23,875 nt of DNA from Fidelibacterota bacterium (lineage in GTDB: Bacteria; Fidelibacterota; Fidelibacteria; Fidelibacterales; DSDE01), in NCBI GenBank assembly GCA_011049095.1, contig DSDE01000434.1, positions 1 through 23,875 of the forward strand, read 5' to 3'. The translations under genes were made by a program, and so were the position numbers. The notes beneath the pieces were generated by a model, which was given only the letters and a program-made list of their open reading frames with translations, did no database searches and was not told where the DNA came from. This document shows positions 16,118 to 23,875 of this stretch, one piece after another. Position 1 is the first letter of the stretch, and every line of letters starts with the position of its first letter.

Positions 16118-18214
16118 TCACTTCAGTCTGATCATTTTTTTTGATTCACTGAGAAAATCCCCAACCTGTATTTGGTAAAAATAGACACCGGAACTAAAAT
16201 TTCCCAGATTCAAGAACAGCTCGTACAAGCCAGGCTGACGAAAGCCAGAAGCTTGTCTCATCACCAATTTACCTCGGGCATCATAAATTATAAGGGTCGT
16301 ATTTCCGGGCCAGGGCGATTGCCAGCGAATGATAGTCTGAGGGTTGAATGGATTGGGAAAATTCTGCTCCAGCCTGAATTGCTGTGGCAAGAGGGCTTTT
16401 TCAGGAAGGGCTGTCGGGTCTTCAAAGAAATCCAAAACATTTTCCATTATTTCAAAGCGCTTGCTTTCCGGATAGATTGCCTCAAAGGGAAATCCTAAGT
16501 AAACCAGGGCGCCAACTGTTTCTCCCTGGGGAAAGCTGCCGCGATAGGCAATTCCTGCGCCACTGCTGCTTAGATTGTAATAATGCAGGCAAGGGACACC
16601 GCCATTAACACCGCTGAGGACATCGGGGTAGCTAACATTGTAGCTGCCATGTGTACCATTATCAAAATCAATGGTGGCGGCATTCTCAAAAAGCAGTCCT
16701 TCGATGCCAACTGCTTTATAATGTGTATTAGCCTGATTGTTAGGCGCATCGGCTATGTATTTAGCTTTTAGATAATTGGCAAAAAAAGCTTTGTCCGCAC
16801 TGCTTCCTTTATAATCCAGATCCCATGCAATCTCAGAACCAGAGACAAAAAGTTTGCCGCCACCATCAAGAAAAGTCTCCACATAATCCTGTTCACTATT
16901 ACTGAAAGTCTCATCTGCCGTGCTTTCTACACCGAGAATCCAATCAACTATCTCATAATCACTTAAGGCGACCAGCCCATAGCTGATGGCTTCATTTGTA
17001 ACAGACTCAATCGGGAAACCATACTGTTTGATTGCGGCGGCGTGCATTCTGACGAAATCTCTTGTATTTCCCGAGTAACTGCGGTCAAAACCATTGACGA
17101 TGAGCGCCTTTCTGCTGCTTTCGGTGGGCATGGCTGCCAGCACTTCGGTAAAAATGCTGGTATCGCTGCCCACCGCCTGCAAACGAAAATAGTAAAGCAG
17201 ATCCGTTTCGAGATCATTGAGCACTGGATTATTTTTATCCAAAAGAAGCGATTCGGGAAATGTAATTCCATCGCTGCTAATGTGTACCAGATAGTGAGTT
17301 ACATCAGTCTGTTCACTGATAATAAATCGCACGCTTGCCAAGCCATTATTGAGGATACCCCAGGCTGAAGGGGGGACTGTCTCCGCTGCGCCTATGGGAT
17401 AATAGGGAATGGGGATTCGTCCTTCATCACTGAAAAGCACATAAAGACTGTCATTTTGTAAAAGTCCGGTGATTTCCGCCGGCTGACCATTTACGATGAT
17501 ACTGTCCTGCACCAGACGAATGCCGTGACTATAATCGGCATAATCTTCCGAGTGTCCCGAATAGAGAGGCTGAATAGGCGTTCCGTCAGTATAGTGCCAG
17601 CCGTAGATGACAACTCTTCCCGGCGGCGGATTTCCATAAATTTTATTAGAAATCACCAGATCTTTTTTATTTCCGCCCACCAGCTCCCCCAGCGGGTGTT
17701 CTGACAGCAGCGGCTCTCTTTGTCCCCAAACTATCTCATTATGCTGCCACATAATGGGAATGGTCGTCATCTCCGGACTTGGCGGAATGGGTTGCGGCGA
17801 TAGCTTTACAGCCGCTGCACTCCATATTTGATTAACCATTTTGCGGGTGGGCATGGTTAGATTCAGGGCATTGCAAATACGCTGCGCCAGGATGGGTGTC
17901 ATCGGTATGAGAAAATAGTTGCTGTCAGCGCCGACTGCCAGATAATCCGGCAAAACATAATAGAGCACCTCGTATGTACTTTCTCCAATGCTTTCTGTAA
18001 AAGTAAGCGGCACCAGAACACGCTGAAAATCGGGAATATTGCCTGCCATAATCTGGGCATAGATGGCCGCTTCCCGATCTTCCAGCGTATAATTCCAAAC
18101 TTGCTCTGCAAATTCACTGCCTGATGGCGCATCAGCCGGACGGCTCGGCAAATTCAGCTCCTGAGCCAGTGAATATGCGGCCAGCAGCAAAATCATCAGT
18201 AATTCTCGTTTCAT
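16118..18214 (-). CDS. Secreted multidomain protein with C-terminal Por-type sorting domain
   Basis: A 698-aa exported protein. I chose ATG 18214 because GGAGG lies five bases upstream and the signal peptide MKRELLMILLLAAYSLAQ then starts cleanly; the longer reading to 18346 is implausible. After an N-terminal beta-rich region of unknown type (about 20-300), a fibronectin type III-like segment follows (about 315-385). A glutamine-amidotransferase-like alpha/beta domain comes next (about 390-600, SRKALIVNGFDRSYSG, FLDGGGKLFVSGSE, GALVYLGFPFEAI). It ends with a sorting domain of about 85 residues containing LEQNFPNPFNPQTIIRW and SSGVYFYQIQVGD. This C-terminal signal is used by type IX-like secretion in FCB-group bacteria. 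Substrate and catalysis are unknown; I see no protease or amidase catalytic motif. Confidence 0.85.
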   Translation of the reverse strand: MKRELLMILLLAAYSLAQELNLPSRPADAPSGSEFAEQVWNYTLEDREAAIYAQIMAGNIPDFQRVLVPLTFTESIGESTYEVLYYVLPDYLAVGADSNYFLIPMTPILAQRICNALNLTMPTRKMVNQIWSAAAVKLSPQPIPPSPEMTTIPIMWQHNEIVWGQREPLLSEHPLGELVGGNKKDLVISNKIYGNPPPGRVVIYGWHYTDGTPIQPLYSGHSEDYADYSHGIRLVQDSIIVNGQPAEITGLLQNDSLYVLFSDEGRIPIPYYPIGAAETVPPSAWGILNNGLASVRFIISEQTDVTHYLVHISSDGITFPESLLLDKNNPVLNDLETDLLYYFRLQAVGSDTSIFTEVLAAMPTESSRKALIVNGFDRSYSGNTRDFVRMHAAAIKQYGFPIESVTNEAISYGLVALSDYEIVDWILGVESTADETFSNSEQDYVETFLDGGGKLFVSGSEIAWDLDYKGSSADKAFFANYLKAKYIADAPNNQANTHYKAVGIEGLLFENAATIDFDNGTHGSYNVSYPDVLSGVNGGVPCLHYYNLSSSGAGIAYRGSFPQGETVGALVYLGFPFEAIYPESKRFEIMENVLDFFEDPTALPEKALLPQQFRLEQNFPNPFNPQTIIRWQSPWPGNTTLIIYDARGKLVMRQASGFRQPGLYELFLNLGNFSSGVYFYQIQVGDFLSESKKMIRLK

Positions 18215-18329
18215 ACTTACCTCCATAGCTAAATCTAAAACAAATTTGCTAAACAAAACCGAAAAAAAAAGAAATGCAACTCGGCACTGTTTTGGGTGGT
18301 GTTTCTGCTTAATCGCTACGTTTAATTTA

Positions 18330-18359
18330 CGTTCCAATTCTCTCAAATTGGTTGGAACG
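18330..18359. repeat. Inverted repeat upstream of the secreted-protein gene
   Basis: cgttccaa (18330-18337) and ttggaacg (18352-18359) are perfect 8-bp arms with a 14-base centre. An alternative nested hairpin, CCAATT/AATTGG (18334-18339 and 18346-18351, 6-base loop), overlaps it, so two mutually exclusive folds are possible. A second mini-hairpin, gctttt/aaaagc, follows at 18359-18372. It lies between the beta-CASP stop and the secreted-protein gene, about 115 bp upstream of the latter. It could be an operator-like site, a transcript end or a switch; the following sequence lacks a strong T-run. Confidence 0.45.
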
Positions 18360-18420
18360 CTTTTCTAAAAGCTTGCGTCCTTTAAAAAAATAATAGAGAA
18401 AAGAATTTGCTAAGAACTGT

Positions 18421-19809
18421 CTATTCTAAAACAAATTTCTGCTGATACTGAGGAATAACGGACTGCCAATTGAGTTTTTCACCAAGCAATTTCTGCAGAT
18501 TTGCCGCTGCTTTGGCTTCACCATGAACAATATAGGTCATTTTAGGGGCAGGCCTGATAGCAGTAAGCCAGGCCAAAATCTCTTCATAATCAGCATGAGC
18601 AGAAAAACCGCTGATCGTCTCAATTTCTGCTTTAGCCGGAATCCATTGCCCGTGAATCTTGATCTTATCGCGACCGCTTAAAAGCGCCCGGCCACGGGTG
18701 CCTTCTGCCTGATAGCCAATGAATAAAACGGCATTTCGCGGATTGGGAAGGCGATTGACCAGATGATGAAGAATACGACCGCCGGTGAGCATACCGCTGG
18801 CGCTGATAATGATTGACGGCTCATTGACATCGTTTATTTTTTTAGATTCTGCTGGACTTTGGGTAAAACGTATCTTGCTTGTTTTGAACATCTCGATACC
18901 GCGAACCGATAAGAGTCGTGCATCCAAATCTTGGCTTTCAATATGGTCGGCATAAATTTTCGTAGCGCTGATGGCCATTGGGCTATCCACAAAAACCGGC
19001 AACACTGGGATTTCACCCTTTTCCTCGAGCTCACGCAATATATAAATCAGCTCCTGAGTGCGCCCCACGGCAAAACTCGGTATGAGTAAGACTCCTCTCC
19101 TCTGAACTGTATCGTGAATAATCCGTTTTAAAAGCTCAACAGGATTGCCGTCATTATGCAGACGGTTTCCATAAGTGGATTCTATCAGCAGATAATCTGA
19201 TTCATAAAGGGTGCTGGGGTCTTTGAGAATGGGGCGGTTTGGCCTGCCAAGATCGCCAGAGAAGCTAATCTTTCGGCTCTGGCCCTGACTATTCCATTTC
19301 ACAATGACAAAGGAGGAGCCGAGAATATGTCCAGCATCTCGAAGCCGAATGGAAAAATCGCCAAGCTTAAAAGTATGATTATATGAAACCGGTGTCAGCA
19401 GCTCAATGGCTTTCTCGGCATCTTCAATATCGTAGAGGGGCCTGGCAGGTGAATGCTTGGTCGCTTTTCGTTTATTTAGATATTTGGCATCTTCCACCTG
19501 GAGATGGGCAGAATCCAAGAGCATGACCTTGAGAAGGTCGGCCGTTGCTGCGCTGCAATAGACCGGCTTATCAAAACCCTGCTTTACCAAACGAGGGAGA
19601 TAGCCGGTGTGGTCAATGTGGGCATGGGTGAGAACCATCGCGTCCAACTGACTGATAGGGTAGGGCAGAACCTGCCAGTTTCGCAGACGCAGCTCCTTTA
19701 GACCCTGGAAAAGGCCGCAGTCAATCATTATGCGTGTGTTTTCATGTTCCAAAACATATTTTGAGCCGGTTACTGTGCCCGTCGCTCCCAAGAAAGTGAT
19801 TGTTGCCAT
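18421..19809 (-). CDS. Beta-CASP metallo-beta-lactamase fold RNA-processing exonuclease-like protein
   Basis: 462 aa, the length of single-domain CPSF/YSH1-like beta-CASP proteins. Zinc ligands are in HAHIDHTG (His62, His64, Asp66, His67), with ATGTVTGSKYVLE and DCGLFQG at the N-terminus. Later metal and family motifs are SGDLGRPNRP, ESTYGNRLH, PSFAVGRTQELIYIL (beta-CASP), SASGMLTGGRILHH, and GFSAHADYEEIL plus HGEAKAA in the C-terminal RMMBL part. Such proteins are RNA endo-/exonucleases in the relatives studied; the substrate here is unknown. The ATG has AAGGAG upstream. It is transcribed divergently from the DUF4159 operon. It has no visible KH domain, unlike archaeal aCPSF. Confidence 0.93.
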   Translation of the reverse strand: MATITFLGATGTVTGSKYVLEHENTRIMIDCGLFQGLKELRLRNWQVLPYPISQLDAMVLTHAHIDHTGYLPRLVKQGFDKPVYCSAATADLLKVMLLDSAHLQVEDAKYLNKRKATKHSPARPLYDIEDAEKAIELLTPVSYNHTFKLGDFSIRLRDAGHILGSSFVIVKWNSQGQSRKISFSGDLGRPNRPILKDPSTLYESDYLLIESTYGNRLHNDGNPVELLKRIIHDTVQRRGVLLIPSFAVGRTQELIYILRELEEKGEIPVLPVFVDSPMAISATKIYADHIESQDLDARLLSVRGIEMFKTSKIRFTQSPAESKKINDVNEPSIIISASGMLTGGRILHHLVNRLPNPRNAVLFIGYQAEGTRGRALLSGRDKIKIHGQWIPAKAEIETISGFSAHADYEEILAWLTAIRPAPKMTYIVHGEAKAAANLQKLLGEKLNWQSVIPQYQQKFVLE

Positions 19810-20065
19810 CTTATGCTCCTTATTGCTATTTCATAAGGTGAATTTAGCATATCCGCAGAAACAATAAAAGTGTTTTGACCTTAAAGCTGAGCATAAGGTT
19901 TAGGAATTGGAGTGTTGGAGTATTGAGCACCCCTTTTACTTGTCTGCTCTTCTAATTACCTAGCAAGGCATTGCCAAATCGTACCGCTTTATCAATTTTA
20001 ATATCCCCCGCTTTTAATTAAGTTATGGCCGTGAACAAAATGCACTTGAGAATCATATAAAGCAG
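19810..20065. other. Divergent intergenic region between beta-CASP and DUF4159 genes
   Basis: This 256-bp region should carry two back-to-back promoters. It is AT-rich with several TTGA/TTGC-like and TATAA-like elements (for example ttgagaatcatataaag ends near 20061), but none forms a convincing pair with 17-bp spacing. A GGAGTGTTGGAGTATTGAG run near 19909-19927 is a short imperfect repeat without clear meaning. I see no gene or RNA element. Confidence 0.4.
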
Positions 20066-20722
20066 ATGATGCAGAAAATTAAAGTGATATTGGCGCTGCT
20101 TCTGCTCGCCAATATGGGACTATCGGCCCAGGAGCTGGGAATAGCCCGCATCAAATATGGCGGGGGCGGCGACTGGTATGCCGATCCATCTTCTCTGCCC
20201 AATCTGATGCATTTTATCAGCACACACACTGCACTGAAGCTGAAAGGGCAGCCCGATATTGTAGAGCCTGGTCAGCCAGAGCTTTTCAATCATCACTATT
20301 ACTATATCACCGGCCACGGCAATATACGTTTCAGTGAATCGGAGATCCTGCGGCTGCGCTACGCCCTGGAAAATGGCGCCTTTCTCCATGCCGATGACAA
20401 TTATGGTATGGACGAATCTTTCCGTCGTGAAATGAAACGAATTTTCCCAGATAAGGACTGGGTAGAATTGCCTTTTGACCACAAGATTTATAAAGCTCCT
20501 TTTGAATTTCTCAATGGCTTACCAAAAATCCACGAACACGATGCTAAACCGCCCCAGGGGCTGGCTCTTTTCCACGAAGGCAGAATCGTGGTTTTTTATA
20601 CCTATGAATGCGACCTGGGGGACGGCTGGGAAGACCCGAAAGTGCATAATAATCCCGAAGAGCTCCGTCAGCAGGCGCTACAGATGGGAACTAATATCTA
20701 CTGGTTTCACCTGAATCAATAA
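20066..20722 (+). CDS. Secreted DUF4159-family protein
   Basis: A 218-aa protein with a Sec-type signal peptide (about residues 1-21, KVILALLLLANMGLSA, cleavage before QELG). The mature part carries the DUF4159 pattern: RIKYGGGGDWYADPSSL, YYYITGHGNIRFSE (about 78-91), GAFLHADDNYG (104-114) and TYECDLGDGWED near the C-terminus. The fold is amidotransferase-like, with no confirmed activity. ATG 20066 and ATG 20069 are both possible starts; the leader is the same. It is followed one base later by a long coiled-coil gene. DUF4159 genes are often found with MoxR ATPase, DUF58 and VWA genes, so a periplasmic role in an envelope complex is an inference from that context. Confidence 0.85.
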   Translation: MMQKIKVILALLLLANMGLSAQELGIARIKYGGGGDWYADPSSLPNLMHFISTHTALKLKGQPDIVEPGQPELFNHHYYYITGHGNIRFSESEILRLRYALENGAFLHADDNYGMDESFRREMKRIFPDKDWVELPFDHKIYKAPFEFLNGLPKIHEHDAKPPQGLALFHEGRIVVFYTYECDLGDGWEDPKVHNNPEELRQQALQMGTNIYWFHLNQ

Positions 20723-20723
20723 T

Positions 20724-23700
20724 ATGCCAGAAAACTATTTTATAAATATACTCGGCAATATCCGACGCGAACTGCGGAATCACTACCTTTTACGGCGGGG
20801 ATTGCAAATCATTGCCCTCAATGCCATTTATATCACCATTCTCATCGTTGCCGAATCTATTTGCTTTCTTTCCCCAGAGCTGAAGCGGAGACTGCTGACA
20901 CCATTTTTTCTTAATCTGTGGCTTATTCACATCATTTGGCAGGCTTTTCGCTTGGGGAAAGTTTCCGACCAGCTCATTGACAACCGGCAAATTCTGCTGG
21001 CTGTGGGTCAGCAAAACCCGGAAGTCAAAGATATGCTCTTAAATGTTTATGATGTCAGCCAGCAGCCTGGCGAATTAAGTGCATACGCTGCGCAACAGTT
21101 TGCTGAAAAATACCCTTTTGAAGCTTTCTCAATAAAGCCCCTCCTGGCTTCACTAAAAAGGCTTGGCCAAAGCGCCGGGCTGGCTATCATTACACTGCTC
21201 ATTTACAGTTTTTTGAGCTATGACGCTATGCAGCGGCTGCTTCATTTTGACGAAAGCTTTTCTCCGCCGGTGAATGTCAGCCTCCAGGTAAGCCCCGGCA
21301 ATCTGCATATTTTAGAATATGACTCCCTGACAGTGTCAGCCAGAGTTTACGGGGATGAAAAGCTCCTGCCCCAGCTCTGGATTCAGCAGGATACATTTCT
21401 CAAAAAAATAACGCCTGACACCCGCAGTGAAGAAACGTTTCGCTTTAACATCAGTAATATCCGCAAATCTTTTAGCTATTGGATTTACATTCCCAGGCCA
21501 AATATCTTCACAGCCTGGGCTTTCCTGAGCTCTGATACCTTTCACGTCACGCTACAGCGGCGCCCGCAGCTTGAAAAGATGGCCTTCACCATCAAAGCGC
21601 CAAAATACAGCCTCATTCCGGATATTCATTACGATGGCAGCACCAATGTCCTAAAAGGACTGAAAGGGAGCAAACTCCTCATCAGCGCCAAACTTTCAGA
21701 TCCGGATGGGCAAGGAACTATTCTGATAGATGGCAAGACGCGCCCTTTCAGGGAAAAAAATGGGGAACTCCATTTCAACGGCGCGATGAATGCTAGCCAG
21801 GAGCTATCCATCAATTTTATGAGTCGTGATTCCGTTTTTCTCCATCGCCCGCTGCTCTACACCCTGGAGCTCATACCCGACCTGCCGCCTGAGCTGGAGC
21901 TAATATTCCCCAAAAGCAAAGAACTTGTGCTGGACAGCGATATGCAAATACTCTCGGAGCTTATTCTGCGGGATGATTTTGGTTTTAGCGGCGCCGCCAT
22001 TGAATACATTTTACTGAAAAATGAATACAGCCTGCCAGACACCACCCTTTATCAACGTCAGATGCCTATAGAAGGTAATCAAGCCCTGCAGCACATTGTG
22101 GACTTGTGGCAAATTGACCATTTCCTCTCACCTGGCGACGCCATCCAGTTTCGTTATGCCGCCTGGGATAATGACGCCATCGCCGGCTTCAAGAAAGTGT
22201 CGTCAGACTATTTCATCGCCCGAGTTCCTACGCTGATGGAGCTCTTTTCTCAGGGGAATAAGGAAGAAGAACAGATAGCTAATTTATTTGAACAGAATCT
22301 AGAAGAGACACAAATGGCCATCGAAGCCCTGGAAGAGATTCGCCAAGAATTTCTCAAAGAGGGCGAGCTGAAATGGGAAAGCGAAACTGAGTTGCAGAGC
22401 GTACTCGAAAAACAGGCAAAAATGGCAGAATCACTGAAAGAAGCCCAGGAATCTTTAGAGGCACACAAAGAATTTCTCGAAGAAAATCAGCTTTTCAGCG
22501 ATGAGACGATGGAAAAATATGAAAAGCTCCAGGTGCTGATGGATGAGCTGGCCCAAAGTGAGCTTTTTCGCAAGATTATGGAGCTGCAGCAAAAACTTAA
22601 AGAAGCTTCATTGGAAGAGCAATTAGAGAGCCTGGAGCAGCTTCAGGAAGCACAAAAACAGTTTGAGGTGGCACTGGAACGAACCCTGGCTGTCTTTGAG
22701 GAGCTGATGAAAGAAGAGTGGCTTCAGCAGATGGAGGCCGAACTAGAGCGCTTTGCTGAACAGCAGGAAAAAATCGCTGAAAAAAGCGATAGAGAATCCT
22801 CCCAGCAGCTCACTCAAGAGCAGAAAAAGCTCAATGAAGAGCTTGAGAATTTCGAAAAAAACGCTGAAGCGCAAGCCCGCAGCAGCAAAGACGAGGAATA
22901 TCAAAAGCTGCTGGAGGAATTTTTGAAAGAGATGGAAAAACTGGGTTTAAGGCAGACTATGGAACGGGCTGAACATTCTTTCAGCAAGAATAACAAAGAA
23001 TCGGGCAAAGAGCAGGCCGAGATGTCCAAAGAACAGCTTAAGGCGTTGCTGGAAAAATTTCGCCAGCAAAAAGAGCAATTTATGCAAGGGAAAAAAGAAG
23101 AGCTGATGGATGCCTTTCACCATATATTTCTCAAAACAATGAAGGGCAGCCAGTGGCAGGAAGAGCTGAATCTTGTTGCCGGTACTGTAAATGCGCAGTC
23201 GCCGATGGTCGCCTCTATCTCATCTGAGCAGTTTCGTCTTCTGAATCTTGCCGCAGACATTCAAAAAGCGTTGCACGAGCTTTCTATGCGGACTTTTTTC
23301 GTTAATAAAGCAATCACTGCTGAAATCAACCGCACACTTATGCTGATGAAAAACACCATCGCCACAATAGAAGACGCCCGAATCGCTATGGTGCGGCGTC
23401 CGATGGAAGAGACACTCGTATCCCTCAACCGCCTGGGACTTATCCTTTTAAAAACCATGGATGATGTAAATCAGAGCGGCAGCGGCTCCGGAATGGAGCA
23501 GTTTATGAAGCAGATGGAGCAGATGGCTGCCCAGCAGCAGGGACTCAATGCCGGCACCTCTCAGCAGCTCTCCCTCTTTGGGAAAGGTCAGGGAATGATG
23601 GACCAAATGGGTCGCCTGGCCGCCCAGCAACAAGCTATCCGCAAATCGCTGAAAGAGCTGGGGCAGGAAATGGCGGCTTCAGGCGCCAATCCTTTAGGCA

Positions 23701-23875
23701 ATCTGGACCAGATTGCCAAAGAGATGGAAGATGTCATCAATGATATGCGGAAAAACAACGTGAATCGCCAGACCATTCAGCGTCAGCAGCGAATTCTATC
23801 ACGAATGCTGGATGCCACCCGCTCAGTGCGCAAACGGGAATTTAAAGAAGATCGGGAATCTAAAACCGGTGAGGC
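20724..23875 (+). CDS. DUF4175-like membrane-anchored coiled-coil protein (3' end outside window)
   Basis: Open from ATG 20724 to the window edge (1050 codons), so the C-terminus is missing. Three hydrophobic helices are at about residues 26-47, 58-74 and 150-167; a beta-rich, probably periplasmic region follows (about 175-500). A very long Glu/Gln/Lys-rich coiled coil spans about 505-800, and then a Gln/Met-rich segment includes GQGMMDQMGRLAAQQQAIR. The order of helices, beta-sandwich-like part and GQG/MMDQ/QQQAIR-type C-terminus resembles DUF4175 (TIGR02302) proteins, which often stand next to DUF4159 and MoxR-type genes. The start lies one base after the upstream stop, without a strong ribosome site, so it is likely translationally coupled. 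Role unknown; envelope-associated scaffold is an inference. Confidence 0.8.
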   Translation, partial: MPENYFINILGNIRRELRNHYLLRRGLQIIALNAIYITILIVAESICFLSPELKRRLLTPFFLNLWLIHIIWQAFRLGKVSDQLIDNRQILLAVGQQNPEVKDMLLNVYDVSQQPGELSAYAAQQFAEKYPFEAFSIKPLLASLKRLGQSAGLAIITLLIYSFLSYDAMQRLLHFDESFSPPVNVSLQVSPGNLHILEYDSLTVSARVYGDEKLLPQLWIQQDTFLKKITPDTRSEETFRFNISNIRKSFSYWIYIPRPNIFTAWAFLSSDTFHVTLQRRPQLEKMAFTIKAPKYSLIPDIHYDGSTNVLKGLKGSKLLISAKLSDPDGQGTILIDGKTRPFREKNGELHFNGAMNASQELSINFMSRDSVFLHRPLLYTLELIPDLPPELELIFPKSKELVLDSDMQILSELILRDDFGFSGAAIEYILLKNEYSLPDTTLYQRQMPIEGNQALQHIVDLWQIDHFLSPGDAIQFRYAAWDNDAIAGFKKVSSDYFIARVPTLMELFSQGNKEEEQIANLFEQNLEETQMAIEALEEIRQEFLKEGELKWESETELQSVLEKQAKMAESLKEAQESLEAHKEFLEENQLFSDETMEKYEKLQVLMDELAQSELFRKIMELQQKLKEASLEEQLESLEQLQEAQKQFEVALERTLAVFEELMKEEWLQQMEAELERFAEQQEKIAEKSDRESSQQLTQEQKKLNEELENFEKNAEAQARSSKDEEYQKLLEEFLKEMEKLGLRQTMERAEHSFSKNNKESGKEQAEMSKEQLKALLEKFRQQKEQFMQGKKEELMDAFHHIFLKTMKGSQWQEELNLVAGTVNAQSPMVASISSEQFRLLNLAADIQKALHELSMRTFFVNKAITAEINRTLMLMKNTIATIEDARIAMVRRPMEETLVSLNRLGLILLKTMDDVNQSGSGSGMEQFMKQMEQMAAQQQGLNAGTSQQLSLFGKGQGMMDQMGRLAAQQQAIRKSLKELGQEMAASGANPLGNLDQIAKEMEDVINDMRKNNVNRQTIQRQQRILSRMLDATRSVRKREFKEDRESKTGE

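Noticed and set aside
18215..18346. A 44-residue N-terminal extension of the secreted protein (start at 18346)
   Set aside because: It would bury the signal peptide, and a strong GGAGG is placed correctly for the ATG at 18214.
19900..19930. Short GGAGT/TTGAG-type repeat as a mobile-element end
   Set aside because: It is too short and imperfect, with no matching second end or target duplication.

Overview
The window is about 24 kb of bacterial chromosome of moderate GC. It probably comes from the FCB (Fibrobacterota-Chlorobiota-Bacteroidota) superphylum or a neighbour such as Calditrichota/KSB1. Three things point there: a secreted protein ends in a Por-type sorting domain with an NFPNPFNPQT motif, a GGGP-synthase family gene sits among housekeeping genes, and glycine decarboxylase is of the split GcvPA type. 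The lineage is an inference; there is no rRNA or other marker. I found no tRNA, rRNA, CRISPR array or insertion sequence.

Left part (1-4287, minus strand): a large 3'-truncated gene encodes a soluble-adenylyl-cyclase (ADCY10)-like protein with tandem cyclase domains, a P-loop ATPase module and tetratricopeptide repeats. It overlaps by 41 bp the gene upstream, which encodes a RhuM-family protein. This pair is the most unusual module of the window.

Middle (4558-14968, minus strand): a dense, partly overlapping run of housekeeping genes. In transcription order these are YitT-type membrane protein, short-chain dehydrogenase, DUF4177-like small protein, elongation factor P (Arg-32 type), accB, accC, gcvH, gcvPA, GGGP synthase-like, xerC/D-type recombinase, M50 metalloprotease, a 52-aa membrane protein with a GTG start, and bifunctional formiminotransferase-cyclodeaminase. 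Several junctions overlap by 1-4 bases. Themes are fatty-acid initiation (AccB/AccC), one-carbon/folate chemistry (GcvH, GcvPA, FTCD) and possible ether-lipid synthesis.

Right part (15086-19809, minus strand): a decayed lipoprotein-type proline iminopeptidase-like hydrolase with three in-frame stop codons and a substituted nucleophile, a secreted protein with a C-terminal sorting domain, and a beta-CASP metallo-beta-lactamase. After a 256-bp divergent intergenic region, a plus-strand operon (20066 to the window end) encodes a secreted DUF4159 protein and a very long membrane-anchored coiled-coil protein resembling the DUF4175 family. These families commonly accompany MoxR/DUF58/VWA clusters, which would be expected beyond the right edge.
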